From assembly GCA_024449915.1 (NCBI GenBank), contig JAMZAV010000628.1, positions 248,001 through 312,000 on the forward strand: a DNA stretch of 64,000 bases, in the 5' to 3' direction. Source of the DNA: Sweltsa coloradensis. Taxonomy: Eukaryota; Arthropoda; Insecta; Plecoptera; Chloroperlidae. The position numbers and the translations under genes were made by a program. The notes under the pieces were generated by a model. The model did no database searches, had not been told where the DNA came from, and worked only from the letters and a program-made list of their open reading frames with translations. The stretch's first letter is position 1, and every line of letters starts with the position of its first letter. Positions 45,306 through 56,804 of this stretch are shown piece after piece.

Positions 45306-47393
45306 ATGACAGGGTGTTGCGTGTTTGGGTGCACTAACAATAACAAGAACGTGAAGAAAAAATGTCAAACGGACGCATCACATTTGCCATTGAAAACAGT
45401 GTATTTTCATCTTTTCCTGACCGGTCTAAATCACCAAAACGATTTAAAGCTTGGTGCAATAAAGTGAACAGGCTTAATTTTAATCCAGTTAAGGGAACTC
45501 GCATATGTTCTAGACATTGTACATTGGGCGACTATGAATCCACGGATGTATATCAAATTAAATTAAAATTGCCGCAGCCGTCCTCCACGTTTGTGTAAAC
45601 GTTCGATTCCCAGTCTTTATCTCAAGGGCGAGTCGAATGAAAAATCTGTGAACTTTCGAACAACAACCCACATCGCTCGAAAGACTCTCGACGAATATAA
45701 ACGTCAGGTAGTTGAAGATGTGGCAGAGGAGAGATTATTTCTCCAGAAGTTTTAATTACTATTGATGATACAGCGGATGTTAGTCTGATAAATGAAGTTA
45801 CGGCGAAAGAAGTGAGAGAAATATCAGTTCAGTGTGAACTAGGGTGTGAAACTTTAATTTTGAGTTCTGCGCATGAAACCTCCTTTCTGTCAAATGATGA
45901 TGAAGTGATGACGGTTTCGAGTGTCGTCAGTGACGATTTTGATTATGTCCCGCCAAATGAAGTAGATTCATCTTTGGACGAAGAAAGTGACACTGATTCA
46001 AACGATTTAGGAGTCGATGTATTTTTTGTTTACTGGGATTCATTGAAATCACTATTTAACACATGCCCAAAGTGTAAATCAACTATAGAATCAGAGTTAG
46101 TTTTGCGTCGAACGGGATCGTTGCTTGAAGTGAGGTATTTTTGTGTCAATCACCATGAAAATATCTGGCAATCTCAGCCTAAGTGTGGTAAACGACCAAT
46201 CGGCAATGTTTTATCGGCATCATCGCTAATGATGTTCTGGTCTATCTTTTGCCGGATTTTGAAACTTTCTCTAAAACACTCAAACTAGCTGCATTTTCGC
46301 GAGTGACTTTTGATAACGTTGTCAAAACATTCTTGAGGCCCGCTGTTACGTTTGCATGGCAAACAGAACGATAACAACACAATCGAAACATGCGTCAGAC
46401 AAACACGCCCATCCAATTATCTGGTGACGGTCAATATGACTCACAGGTTTCTCGGCCAAGTATTGTACCGACAGTGTCATGGAACTTTCAACCCAAAAAA
46501 TAATTGATGTTATCGGGGTCCAACGGGGAGAAGGAGAGGGCGACCTCGAGAAGGCAGCTTTCATAAAAAATAATGACACGTCTAGAAGAGACGAAGCTGG
46601 ACATCGCATTGTTTTTGTCAGATAGACATAAAGGAATAAAGAAGGAAATGCGTGAAAATTACTCTGAAATCCACCATGAATACGATGTGTGGCATCTCGC
46701 TAAAAGCCTAACAAAAAAAAATTAAATTAGCAGAAAAAAAATTACCTTTAATCAGTCACTGGCGCAAGTCTCTAAATAACCACATGTGGTGGTCATGTAT
46801 GACATGCGAGGGAGATCCCGATCAACTGATTGAGAGGTTTTATTCAATACTAAAACATGTGACGGATAAACATGAATGGAATGATGGCGTAACTTTTCAT
46901 AGCTGCCAACACTTGCCCTGGATGAAGAAACTCGTGAAAAAAAATGTGGTTCGACACTGATAGTTGTGAGTACGATAAAATAAAAAAAATTGTAACTGAC
47001 AAAGCGTTCTCCTGAAGATTTAAAACACGCAAACCCACTTTTGCCACACTGGTCAACTCGAATCTTACCACAACGTTCGCCTCAAATACATGCCAAAACG
47101 AAGTGCATTCACCCACGATGGAATGACTCTTCGCTCAATGATTGCTGCTTTAGACTACAACAACAATGCCGAACGTCCACAAACAGGTCAAGTTTTGAAA
47201 TATTCCAAGTGGGCACATAATTATGTAATAAAAAAACACATACGAACACAAATCAATCGAATGGAAGTATGAAATAATGAACAATATCCATAAAATGCTG
47301 TTCCAAGGATGGGATCCGAACGAGTTTATGTTAGAAGAGTGTGAATGCCCAGTCTTCCAAAACAAATTGCGCCAGTACCTAAGCCGTCAATAG
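45306..47393 (+). pseudogene. THAP-domain transposase-like gene, frameshifted
   Basis: ATG at 45306 opens a THAP zinc finger: MTGCCVFGCTNN, YFHLF, then after a frameshift near 45415 PDRSKSPKRFKAWC and ICSRHC (C2-CH ligands, conserved Phe-Pro and Trp). An acidic linker (about 45890-46010) follows, then CPKCKST, SQPKCGKRPIGN and an RVTFDNVV block. DGQYDS at about 46426, DRHKG at about 46621, YDVWHLAKSL at about 46681, NHMWWSCMTC at about 46780 and AFTHDGMTLRSMIAALDYNN at 47104-47165 match a widespread family of THAP/RNase-H-like transposon proteins of fish and invertebrates. The Asp residues in the first two motifs are candidate catalytic acids. At least four frameshifts or stops make it non-functional. 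The stop at 47391 may not be the original end. Confidence 0.8.
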
Positions 47394-48403
47394 AAGATGC
47401 AATGCAGCGCCGGTTTTCCCGCTTTCCAACCTCGAGTCTGCAATAGTTCGGTAAGACAATACCTTTGAAACACTTATCAATACTTTTATTAAACTAGCCT
47501 ATTTAATTGAGGGAATTTTCTGGATTGAACAGCAGATATTATGTTTTTATAATGCTGCTCTAAAACGCATAGTTTCTGACCCACCAAATATTGCATTGAC
47601 TCCCCCCCTTCTCCCATCACTGAGAGAATTCCTGGTTACAGCACATACATATTTTTTAGTAAGATTAACTATTGATATTATAAATTTAATTCTATTAATA
47701 TTTTAATTATGTATCCAATTAATTAATCTTTTATGCAAATAGAAATCAGACTTCGAACTGAACAAAAAAGTTTTCAAGTTTGACGTCTTATATGTTAATT
47801 GGAGAAGTTAATTGGAGGTAAATATATTATTTGGATTACGCTGTTGAGAATGTAAGAAGGAACATCATAAATACCGCCGCCGTATAATCCCGAGTCAAGA
47901 CTGCTACATGGCGCAGTAAATGTTTTTAGCTGGGCTAATAGGAGCTTCCTCCACCCTTCTAGGCGAGACGCGCAGCTCACGTGCTGTAATGTTTCAATCA
48001 GAGCCGTCTAATAACTCGCTATAAATATTTTGTTTATGTGTGCAACTAAAATATTTTGACATCACATTAAAGTAGATAGTTTGACAATTAACATGATACC
48101 AAAAGAAATACCGACAAACGAAGAAATAAGTTGCTTTAGCACCTGTAAACATTACTGCAATTCGGCATGTATTCCTACTAGTGTACTACGCAAGGCCGTG
48201 TTTACATCGTCACAATAAACACGTATATGTATTAATATGAAATATGAACATTGCAATGGGTTCGAAATAATTCAGGGATGACGACGATGGGTTGCAATCG
48301 AAAATCGGTCCAAAATTGTAAAAGTTAGACGACTTTTAAGTGACGAGTACTTTCTTCGCGTGTTGTTTCAATGCTCCGACGGAGACGGGCAACCATCGTA
48401 TAG

Positions 48404-49984
48404 AGCGCCATCTTCTCATGTCCACTCTGGCGGCGAACGCTGGAAACGCGCTAGTGAGGATAGAATCTACACATGCTATCTCGCGCGTAAGAAATTAACT
48501 AATTGAGATACGTATTGTGATGTTCTATCGCGCACACAACAAACAGCACCTACATGGAATCTAGTCTTCAACATCATATTTTAACAGAAACATAATTCAT
48601 TCCGTGAAAAAATGCATTGGAGACACTGAAAACGTAATCAAAACGCCGACTGGTTAACCAACTATACCTACTGTTATTTTGTTAGTTACACATTTTGTAC
48701 GTTGAATATTGTCTGTCCACAATCCACCTACCCACTTGCCATTAGAGTGTATATTTGCTGAAGCCACTTATTGGAAGAAAAGTGACTGAACACATGCACT
48801 GATTCGTTATTTCGTGTAAGGAATCTACAAGAAATTACGGAAACAAAACACATTCCCTCTCACTTAGGTAATTCAGTGAGATCTTAATAAAGAGTGGTCT
48901 TCATATTAATATATTAAATTTCATACCTAGTTGATAAGACTAATTCATGTTAGCTTAAAACAATCAGTAGCCCTAGATTATATCACAATAAATGGGCTAA
49001 GTCCAGATTTACAAAACCCAACCTTGGCCGGGGATCGAACCCATGCCTCCCAAAAGACCACCGAGACCGCGGTAGTGTATTTGTTGCTGAATTATTGGTG
49101 CATTTTGATATTATAATATAGTGAATATCAAATTATCTTCCAGTTATATAGTCCGCGCCCGGCCAGAGGGAGACCATGGGTTCAATTCCTGTTTTTGTTT
49201 ATAGTATTTATATTGGTATTTTCGTAATCACAATAAAACAATCAAATCCCCTCAAGAGTGGGTGAATAAGGTTTAAAAAATTTAAGTATTGCATTTTAAT
49301 ACCTGGGCTACCATGATTCCGAGAAAATTCAGCACAAGACCATGTTGACTTGTTATTCCCAATGTTCTTTTATATTGGTGTTTTGTCCAGTAATTTTTTA
49401 TTTTGCATTCTAATAATTTAGGAACGCATAATGTTTATTGTTTACTGCTTTATTGTCTTCACTCTTCACAAAGCTTGAGTGGCTTTATTGTTGTTGCTTG
49501 AATTGAAACGCTGTGTGCTACTCTAATATTGCATTACATTCCATATTAGGCCTATTATAGATTATAGAACATAACTAAATATTTTGCTTTGATATTAATA
49601 AATTTAGTCATTATATTGATATTATTTCAAAGTATGTTGGACTCTGTAACGTTGTACTCTGGAATAATACTACGACCACAAAAATAAGCGGTTTATATCA
49701 ATGTCTACGTTCACAGGCGCCCGACAGACTATATCCGTAGGTATTTTAATTATAAATGCTGATATAAATCTATATAAATACTAGAAATAGCTTTATTTAT
49801 AAATACTAGATTTTGAATTCATAATGAGCCACATAATACCTATTCTATTCCCCCAAAACCTTATATATTTACACTGTGCTTGTGTAGGATCATATGGGTG
49901 TTTACAAAGGTATCCTCACTCGGCGGCCATGACGGTGCTACGCCCCCGCGACACTAGCGCATTCTCTAGGTGATTTGAGTCCTC
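48404..49984. mobile_element. 1.58-kb insertion in the right inverted repeat
   Basis: Boundaries are fixed by comparison with the intact left arm. A TATAG duplication (48399-48403, 49985-49989) fits a 5-bp target site. The ends are not clear inverted repeats. Subterminal GCGCTAGTG occurs near both ends in inverse orientation, as does AGTGAGGATA. It contains at least one SINE and no reading frame of note. Its class is unknown. Confidence 0.7.
49000..49085 (-). repeat. tRNA-derived SINE head
   Basis: The reverse complement gives CGCGGTCTCGGTGGTC and GGGTTCGATCCCCGGCC, with both Pol III boxes recognisable. A second B-box-like GGGTTCAATTCCTG follows on the plus strand at 49178-49191. Confidence 0.6.
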
Positions 49985-50302
49985 TATAGCGATTGACGTC
50001 ACATGCTAGACGAAAACACTGCTAGTGGCTACACGGAGGGTCGCAGAGCAGTGGCGCTTCAACAATATAAATAATCACATGTCTTAGCGTCGAACTAATC
50101 AACATGTACGTTTGGGTTTAGTGGGCCTTTAACAATGTATTTCACACAGTGTGTTGATGTTGGTTATGTTTATTTTATGGTTGGAATAATAATTGTGCAT
50201 GAAAGATTGAAAGCAGAAGAAAGAGACCCATTCGTCAATTTTAACAGGTGTATAATATGAGCTAAAAGATGAAATGGAGTGCTTTTACATGCATGCTGCA
50301 TT

Positions 50303-50773
50303 ATTGGATGAGCGTAGCGAGCAAAGCGAAGATTCCATTTCACTACACTGGAGAGAAAAATCCGGAATGTTTTGTTTTTTTTCTTTTTTTTGTATTTTTG
50401 TGTTTGTCCACACGATTCCGGCTAAACCGATACTCCAATTGCGATCAAATTTTATGGAGGCCTTCGAAATCTCTGAACTTAGAACTGCCACGTTTTTGAG
50501 CGCAATCGAAAAATTATTTCTCATTAAAATCGCAATTTTACGATATTTTTCGATTTTTAAAAATTTTCTTCGACTTATAACACCTACATGCTTTATCCGA
50601 TTGTAATGTTTTTTCACAGAACCTTAATTTTATGAATTTATATATTGGTGTGAAATTTGAGCGCAATCGAAAAATAATTTCTCATGAAAATTGCAATTTT
50701 ACACCTGTTTCGTTTAAAAAACAATACGCTCATCCAACAACGCGCCTGAAAAAGCGTTTGCGAAGCTTCCTAG
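50303..50773 (+). mobile_element. Helitron-like repeat family, copy E (full length)
   Basis: Starts ATTGGATGAGCGTAGCGAGC. Carries GATTCCGGCTAAACCGATAC in the middle. Ends TACGCTCATCCAACAACGCG, CTGAAAAAGCGTTTGCG and AAGCTTCCTAG|T. It lies 175 bases right of the Kolobok-like element. Open frames on both strands are by-products. Confidence 0.85.
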
Positions 50774-51399
50774 TATTCACCATTAGAGAAGAGAACTCAT
50801 CATAATGACAAGGTGCGTCGGGAAACAATTTCACGATCTATTTGCATGAATGCCAATTGCATTTTTATGGCTTAGAAGATTATCGTCGGATTATCGTAAA
50901 GATTTCACTTCACGGATTATAGTGTGCCTCACTCCAGTTTGAACGCTTTACCATCAGTATTAATTCCTTCATTCATCCAATATTCTTTAAGTTTTTCGTA
51001 TTTTTCCATCTCTCCTCTCCACTATATGATTAAACACCACTTCGTGGCTGGAAATTGGCGTATCATGTATTACACACGGAACTCAAATTCGTAGTCACGT
51101 TTTGATACCGCAAGATACAATTCTGACTGAAAAGTTTTGCTACTAGGCGTTTCTGTGTTAAGTAATATAATATTGCCTCTGGTAATTTCCTCCCCACCCA
51201 CTATCCCCACACACACACCAACACAAATTCCTGGCCAGCTTTATGGAATATGTCTACAATTTATATGTTAGTTGAGAATTATGGAATTTTAACCCATCTA
51301 TATATTTTGACGAGTATGACTGTCGCTGGGTTTTTAGGGGGTCCAAAATTGAAAAAATATTTATTTCCGAAAAAATTAGGAAAAAACTAAATTGTTTAA

Positions 51400-51710
51400 A
51401 AAAATCATGTGAGTCGCATTGCTAATGTGAAAAATATTCTTAATTCTAAATTCAAATGGGTGGAAAATAACAAAACCTTTTTTAAACGTTTATTTTGAAA
51501 TAGACTAACATGCTCACGCAAATGTAGAAAAACGCATAATATTAACAATTATTATACAATCAGAAAAAAACATCCTTCTATAGCTTAGCATGGTAAATTA
51601 TTGTTTTATTTATTAATGATGTGCCACGTTAAATCCAAAATTAGGGAACAATTTATAATTGTTGTCCCAAAAATTAAAAATTATCAAACAAAAATTGCAT
51701 TTTTTTTTTA
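51400..51710 (+). repeat. AT-rich interspersed repeat, copy 3
   Basis: CGCATTGCTAATGTG, TCAAATGGGTGGAAAA, CTAACATGCTC and CACGTTAAATCCAAAATT align in order with the 29.6- and 33.0-kb copies. Confidence 0.6.
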
Positions 51711-53635
51711 AATTTCCATTTTTCCAATTTCCATAATTTGAATTTGAATTTTTTAATGTCTAGGGGCTATAGTCGAAAAAGCAATTTCTAAATGGGCTCG
51801 ACTATCAATTCCTGCATTCACCATGTGCGAAGGTTTTCAAGTGAATCATATCTGTTTGTATCAAAGTTCTTATAAGTGTAAACAAAATATGCGAGGAAGC
51901 TCAGATCGACATTTGACCCCAATCACCTAGTGTGTCTAACTTACATTTAACTGCGCTAGCTTACTATACAGTTTACAAAAGAAAGTTCTTCAAGGTGCAT
52001 TTAGTTGGACAATGAAAGATTGTCCGTATACAATAAAATATGATAATGAAGTAACATTATTTTATTTTGTTGCATCCCAAAGTAAAGTTCATGCGAATGC
52101 AATAATATGTTAGTTAGTTAAACTATCAAGAAAATACATTTACATATTTGATTATTAGGCTACATGTAGATTAGGATCGTCATGCAAGCCCCCATCACGA
52201 TGTCATCTCCTCACATTGTACCAACTTGTACTAGTGATGTTTTACAAAGATCTAACACATGACACCATAATGTTAGGCCTCCATTTTATAATAGACAACA
52301 AACTATTGTATGACTTTTTCAATATTATATCAAAAAGAAATCATTTCTAGCATTACCAATGATTTAAAATATAAGCAATCGAGTAAAATATTGTAAATGT
52401 TGAAATGATTAATACCGAAAGTAAGATGCCTATTTTTGGTTCTGTGAATCAAAGCAATCAAGTTCCAATACTTAATAGCGATAAAAATACAATCCTTGTG
52501 CATAACTGCGTCTTCAACAGAGATTAGTAGTTTGCACAATCATGACGCCAAATTGACTTCTAGATTACTGTGAATATAACTGCAGAAAACTTCATAATAG
52601 TCAGTCAACCCACAAAAATGCATAAAATGCTTGTAAGCTATAACCATTGAACTGCTACGAGTAAACACGATATAAAGTGACGAAACTATGATGAGAGGTT
52701 AATTTTAAATAATAGTAATTGAAGTAATGACAGGGCTTACCAACACAACCACTCATTACTTCAGCCGTAAAAAACTACCTACTTAGTAGTAGAGGAGATT
52801 GAAATCTGAAGTCAACTAATGTGGCCGAGTTTTCACTTGTCTCAGATTCGCAATTGTTATCTACGCTTTGTAATTTCAAAACTGAAGCACTCGTAAAGCA
52901 GATAATTCTATTAGGTAGATTTCGTGACTGGTGGTCATAAAACATTAAGTAACGACAGTGAAAATGTAATCTTATATGGGATTGTACACCACGAAATTAA
53001 AGCAAAGTTTAATGGGAACGTGATTTGATGTAATTCAAATGTGCTGACTATTAAAAATACGTATATGAACTGTTTTATTTATTAATAATATTTTTTTAAT
53101 TTTATAAATAAGAATTGACTCATTCAATGTTAAGTCGTAGAAACACATCCACGGTAGCACAAATGTTGTTAATTGTTTCAAATTAAGCATTAACTAATTA
53201 ATTTCCCCCTCATGACATCTTGTTTTTCACTCTCGTCTATAAGGTTTATACTAACCCCACGCTATCTTGCAGTCCTCAATCGCCCACTGTATGGGCTCTC
53301 CGAACCGTATGAGACATTCCTTCATGAAGCAGAGATGTTTGTAAGTACCGCGTCAACATATAAATATTAACGCGTCGTTTCTAACAGCATTGCTTTACAC
53401 ACAAGAACAAAAAACAAATTTTCACTGCATGTTCTGAATAACATAAGAAGAGATAAAATAATTTATAAAATAATAAATTTCTTTTGATATCGAAAACATT
53501 ACTAACCTTCTATTATTCTAATATATAATATTAACATCGTGTCAAGTGTTTTCAAAAATCCAGAAGTTTACAAAAGTGTATGCTGGCGTGGTACTTCTTA
53601 GATGGATGATAGTAACGATTTTTGTTTATTTTTGT
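51711..53635 (+). other. lipase intron; nothing recognised
   Basis: AT-rich, no exon or transposon termini seen. Confidence 0.45.
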
Positions 53636-53639
53636 TTGT

Positions 53640-53712
53640 TTTAGTGCATTTTGTTTAATGCACTGAGGCTATTCGAGACGATAAGTGGTGATAGATGAGG
53701 ATGAATGAGATA
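53640..53712 (-). repeat. SINE tail module
   Basis: The reverse complement contains CATCCTCATCTATCACCACT and TATCGTCTCGAATAGCC followed by AGTGCATTAA, as in the 37.9-kb element. Confidence 0.7.
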
Positions 53713-54635
53713 AGGGATAACTTTTGGATTAGAAATAAACACAAGATGTTGTATGATCGTATAATAAACTGGTAGAACAAGTATATTATTTTGATAGTTT
53801 AAATAGCATGTTTAGAACCCGTTCTTTTTTTATTTTATATTATAGTAGTATTTTGAGTTTTGTTCAATAGCCTTTTTTAAACTGTGGGTTTACCAAGGGA
53901 AAAACTTACAACAATGAACTAACTGAGCTAAAACGAATGTTTCGTGTACATACCCCGTCATCTTGCTACTAAAACATTCTATTTTTTTAGAGGTAATGGC
54001 CCACACTCAAGTCTACATAGACTTTCTGGGCTTCTCAAAGGAATATGTATTAAATGTCTATTATAAATACGTAAGATGTGTTTGAGATTAAAACCACATT
54101 TGAATCTCATCTGAGATCAAACATAAGCAAAATGACTATTTCTGCCATAAAAGTATGAGTATATACGTATGAGTGTTTGGGGAAGTCTTTCAGAGTAGGA
54201 CGCTCCGAAGCTCTGGAGGCAAATTGTTTGCGATGCTACTTATCCCTAGCTGGAGGTGATTTAAAGAATATGCAACACAAGGTCACAATGTTTACCATGC
54301 ACGTGTTACGTATGGTGTTCGTTGCAAAAAGTGTGCAATCGATGCCTCGGGTTCATGGACCGCTTGCGTCATCGGCTTGTGTGGAGTTCGAACCTTGTTG
54401 GCCGACATTGGAAGGTCGTTGGATACCCAGAGGCAACGGCGCTATGAACTGCACAGCGGAGTGGAGGTCACCGTCAGAGGTAGCAGGTCCTGCAGACGCG
54501 GGACTCTGGTCAGGAGGGGCTGGTCGATACCAATACTGGCAAGGGTTACTCGGACATCGGGATTGAGTCCTACTTACAGTTCTGGGACTTCCCTTTCCCC
54601 TAACTGTCCGCACACATTACTACTTATACCGACAG

Positions 54636-54780
54636 TGATAGATCAAGCATTAAGCGAGATACTGATTCGGGAAGCCCCAAGTTTGATTCCGTCGAGACCG
54701 GCAATCCTGACTGAAGGTTTTCCCGACGCTTTTAACAGCTCTTGGACATATTTTGGTCACCTGAAGAGGCTCGCACTGGT
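54636..54780 (+). repeat. SINE, CTGACTGAAAGTTTTCC family (best copy)
   Basis: GATCAAGCATTAAGCGAGA, GATTCGGGAAGCCCCAAG and TTTGATTCCGTCGAGACC form the head. GGCAATCCTGACTGAAGG, TTTTCCCGACG and CTCTTGGACAT form the body. Frames spanning it are not genes. Confidence 0.7.
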
Positions 54781-56105
54781 TTGAACCTATGTGTACCTTA
54801 AATCGGCGTTCTATTGTAGTATCAGTGCACCACACAGTGACTGAGAACCAGGAGGTATACATGAGTCGCCGGTGGCGTGGTCTCGACAGCATGGTCTTGT
54901 CTAGGTTACGAAGTGTCCTACACCCAACCTTCGTGAGTCTATGTCACACCTCTTTGCTTATCGTCGCGATTTTAGCGTGCACATCATCGGCAGTCGACCC
55001 CATCCATAACCCCATAAAAGCTTTATTCTTAGTAGCCCTATGGAATGGATTATTCTTTAAATTCCTATAGAATTCCTTCTATATTATAAATAATATAAAT
55101 AAATTATTATAATTTTAATAATATAATAACATAACAAGCACAGGTGGCCGAGCAGTTTTTGCGCTTTTCTATCTCACATTGATAAAATATTACTTAGATG
55201 ATTTAAAGTACTTAGTAAATTTGTTAGTGATTATTGAATATATTGTTCACAAAGTTGTTGGCATTGAAAATAAGTGTCTTTACCCTCATTTTCCAACATG
55301 CAAGATTGCGTATTAGGAAGAGCTCCCATCCGTGCGTGTGTCACGCCCTCTCGAATCACGATAAAACCGAACATGACGTCTGATTGGCATGCGTGCTCTT
55401 GTTGACATTGCCCTTTAACAAGGATGATACAGAATGGTTTTGGTGACCTTGAGGGTCAGGATAATGGGGATCCTCCTGAAAATGGGATATTTTTGAACCC
55501 GGTTCAACCCCTATAAAAGAGAACAACGCTGGATGAGGGTTTATTTGTGTGCCTTACGACGACAATATGTTGATTAAGTAGCTTCGCTCCTATTTTGAGC
55601 AATCCCCAAAACCGTGCTGTCAGTCATGCTACCCTTCCTAAAAAGCAGTGGAAATAGGAAGTAGGAAAATTTGCCAATTTTTGGATGGCTCGCTCAAGGT
55701 TTTTTGCAACTATATCCTCTAAAGACTACTGTTTTATGTATATTCTGGAAATCGTGTTTTGGTGATCATTTTGGGATACGCCTGACGTGCAAGACACATC
55801 TGAGATGGCAGGAAAAAATTGTGGTTTCGTCGTCTCATCCGACCCGAGGTATTCGTGTCAAGAAAAAATCAGGAAAAACCCTCCGTGTTTGTTAATTGCT
55901 ACCGAGAGCTGGTCGGAAGCATTAGCACCTCTGTTGCGGTGCTGTGAAACTACACCGTGCACTAACAATCAGAGCTGTTGTGTGGAGGCGAATGAGGTTA
56001 GGCACTAGAAGAGAAAACAAAGGGAGTGTGGAGTGGCATAAAAGTATTTACAAATTTGAAATTATAGGAGAAACCCTAGGAACATGTGTGCTATAACGGT
56101 TCCTT
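54781..56105 (+). other. lipase intron; possible TATA at 55509
   Basis: No recognised gene. CCCTATAAAAGAG at 55506-55518 is a good TATA match but has no convincing initiator or exon. Frames at 55671-56008 have no recognisable domain. Confidence 0.35.
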
Positions 56106-56109
56106 TAGT

Positions 56110-56804
56110 CAGTGCATGGCGTAACTCAATATGACGGGGCCCGTATGCAAAAAGGGTTTGGGTTTTTTGGGCCCTCTCATTTTTAAATAGTCCCAGAGTA
56201 AGACTTAAGATAGTCAATATTTCAGACACTTTACATAACTTACATTTTCCACGTTGTTCCCCTTTTAAATTTTTTTAAAATTTTTAAATTTAAATTATAT
56301 TTCTCAATTTCATTGATCGGGAAAACTCCCTAGGTGACATTGATTTTTTTGGAAATCAATCCAGGAATAATAAAGAAAAGCACGCCATTGGGAGACCCAG
56401 TGTTCGATACCCCGCTAAGATGGATTTTGTAATTTCTGGATTGATTTCCATAAATTTTAGATTATACGTTGTGCTATTCCCAATCCTAGACCTATTTTGT
56501 ATTGTATGTGTAAGGGAAGGGCCTACTGTCACTCTCACACCCAACGCCTATACACCAAATTCGGGATTGCTAAAAAAGTCTTTCTCGTTGAACGTTGGAT
56601 GAGGAAAAATCTTCCAAATGATAAATCATTGTTAGTGTTTCTTGATCTCTCTCCTTCTGTATTCTAAACTGCAAGCCTCACTAATCTTTCTCGACTCATA
56701 CTTCGTATATAGTTGTTTTAAAAAAATTTGTTGTTGCAATTCGAGGGTCGCGGGCCCCTTAAGCATTGCGTATACCTTGCACTATAGGGAGTTACGCTTC
56801 TGCC
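56110..56804. mobile_element. inverted-repeat element with GCGTAACTC termini
   Basis: The left end has GTGCATGGCGTAACTC and GGGGCCCGTATGC. The right end has the loose inverse GGGCCCCTTAAGCATTGCG and GAGTTACGCTTCTGCC. An internal hairpin (GGAAATCAATCCAG at 56351 and CTGGATTGATTTCC at 56437) brackets a ~70-bp stretch and looks like a smaller nested insertion. Confidence 0.55.

Larger units (their letters stand above)
42643..50128. mobile_element. Kolobok-like DNA transposon with long inverted repeats and TTAA duplication
   Basis: Element of 7,486 bp. Both ends read AGGCCCACTAAACC inward and are flanked by TTAA (42639-42642, 50129-50132). The inverted repeats are about 650 bp. The left arm is continuous (42643-43291). 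The right arm (47898-50128) is split by a 1.58-kb insertion at 48404-49984. Inside are two divergent, frameshifted genes: a THAP-domain transposase-like gene (+) and a P2X7-ballast-like gene (-). TTAA targets occur in both piggyBac and Kolobok superfamilies. The THAP domain and absence of piggyBac motifs favour Kolobok, but the superfamily call is an inference. The element lies in the lipase intron. Confidence 0.85.
47898..50128 (-). repeat. right terminal inverted repeat, interrupted
   Basis: Inverse of 42643-43291. The two halves are 47898-48403 and 49985-50128. The breakpoint shows TATAG on both sides of the inserted sequence, where the left arm has a single TATAG. Confidence 0.88.

Noticed and set aside
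46346..46609. Reverse frame within the transposon
   Set aside because: It is antisense to the THAP transposase segment, which has recognisable motifs on the plus strand.
50274..50617. 110-codon frames on both strands
   Set aside because: Repeat-derived, as for the 13.5-kb copy.
54177..54784. Overlapping frames of 129 and 135 codons
   Set aside because: They overlap a SINE and a GC-richer repeat-like stretch; no domain recognised.
55506..55545. TATA-like CTATAAAAG as a second nested promoter
   Set aside because: No clear initiator at the expected distance and no following exon with a consensus donor.
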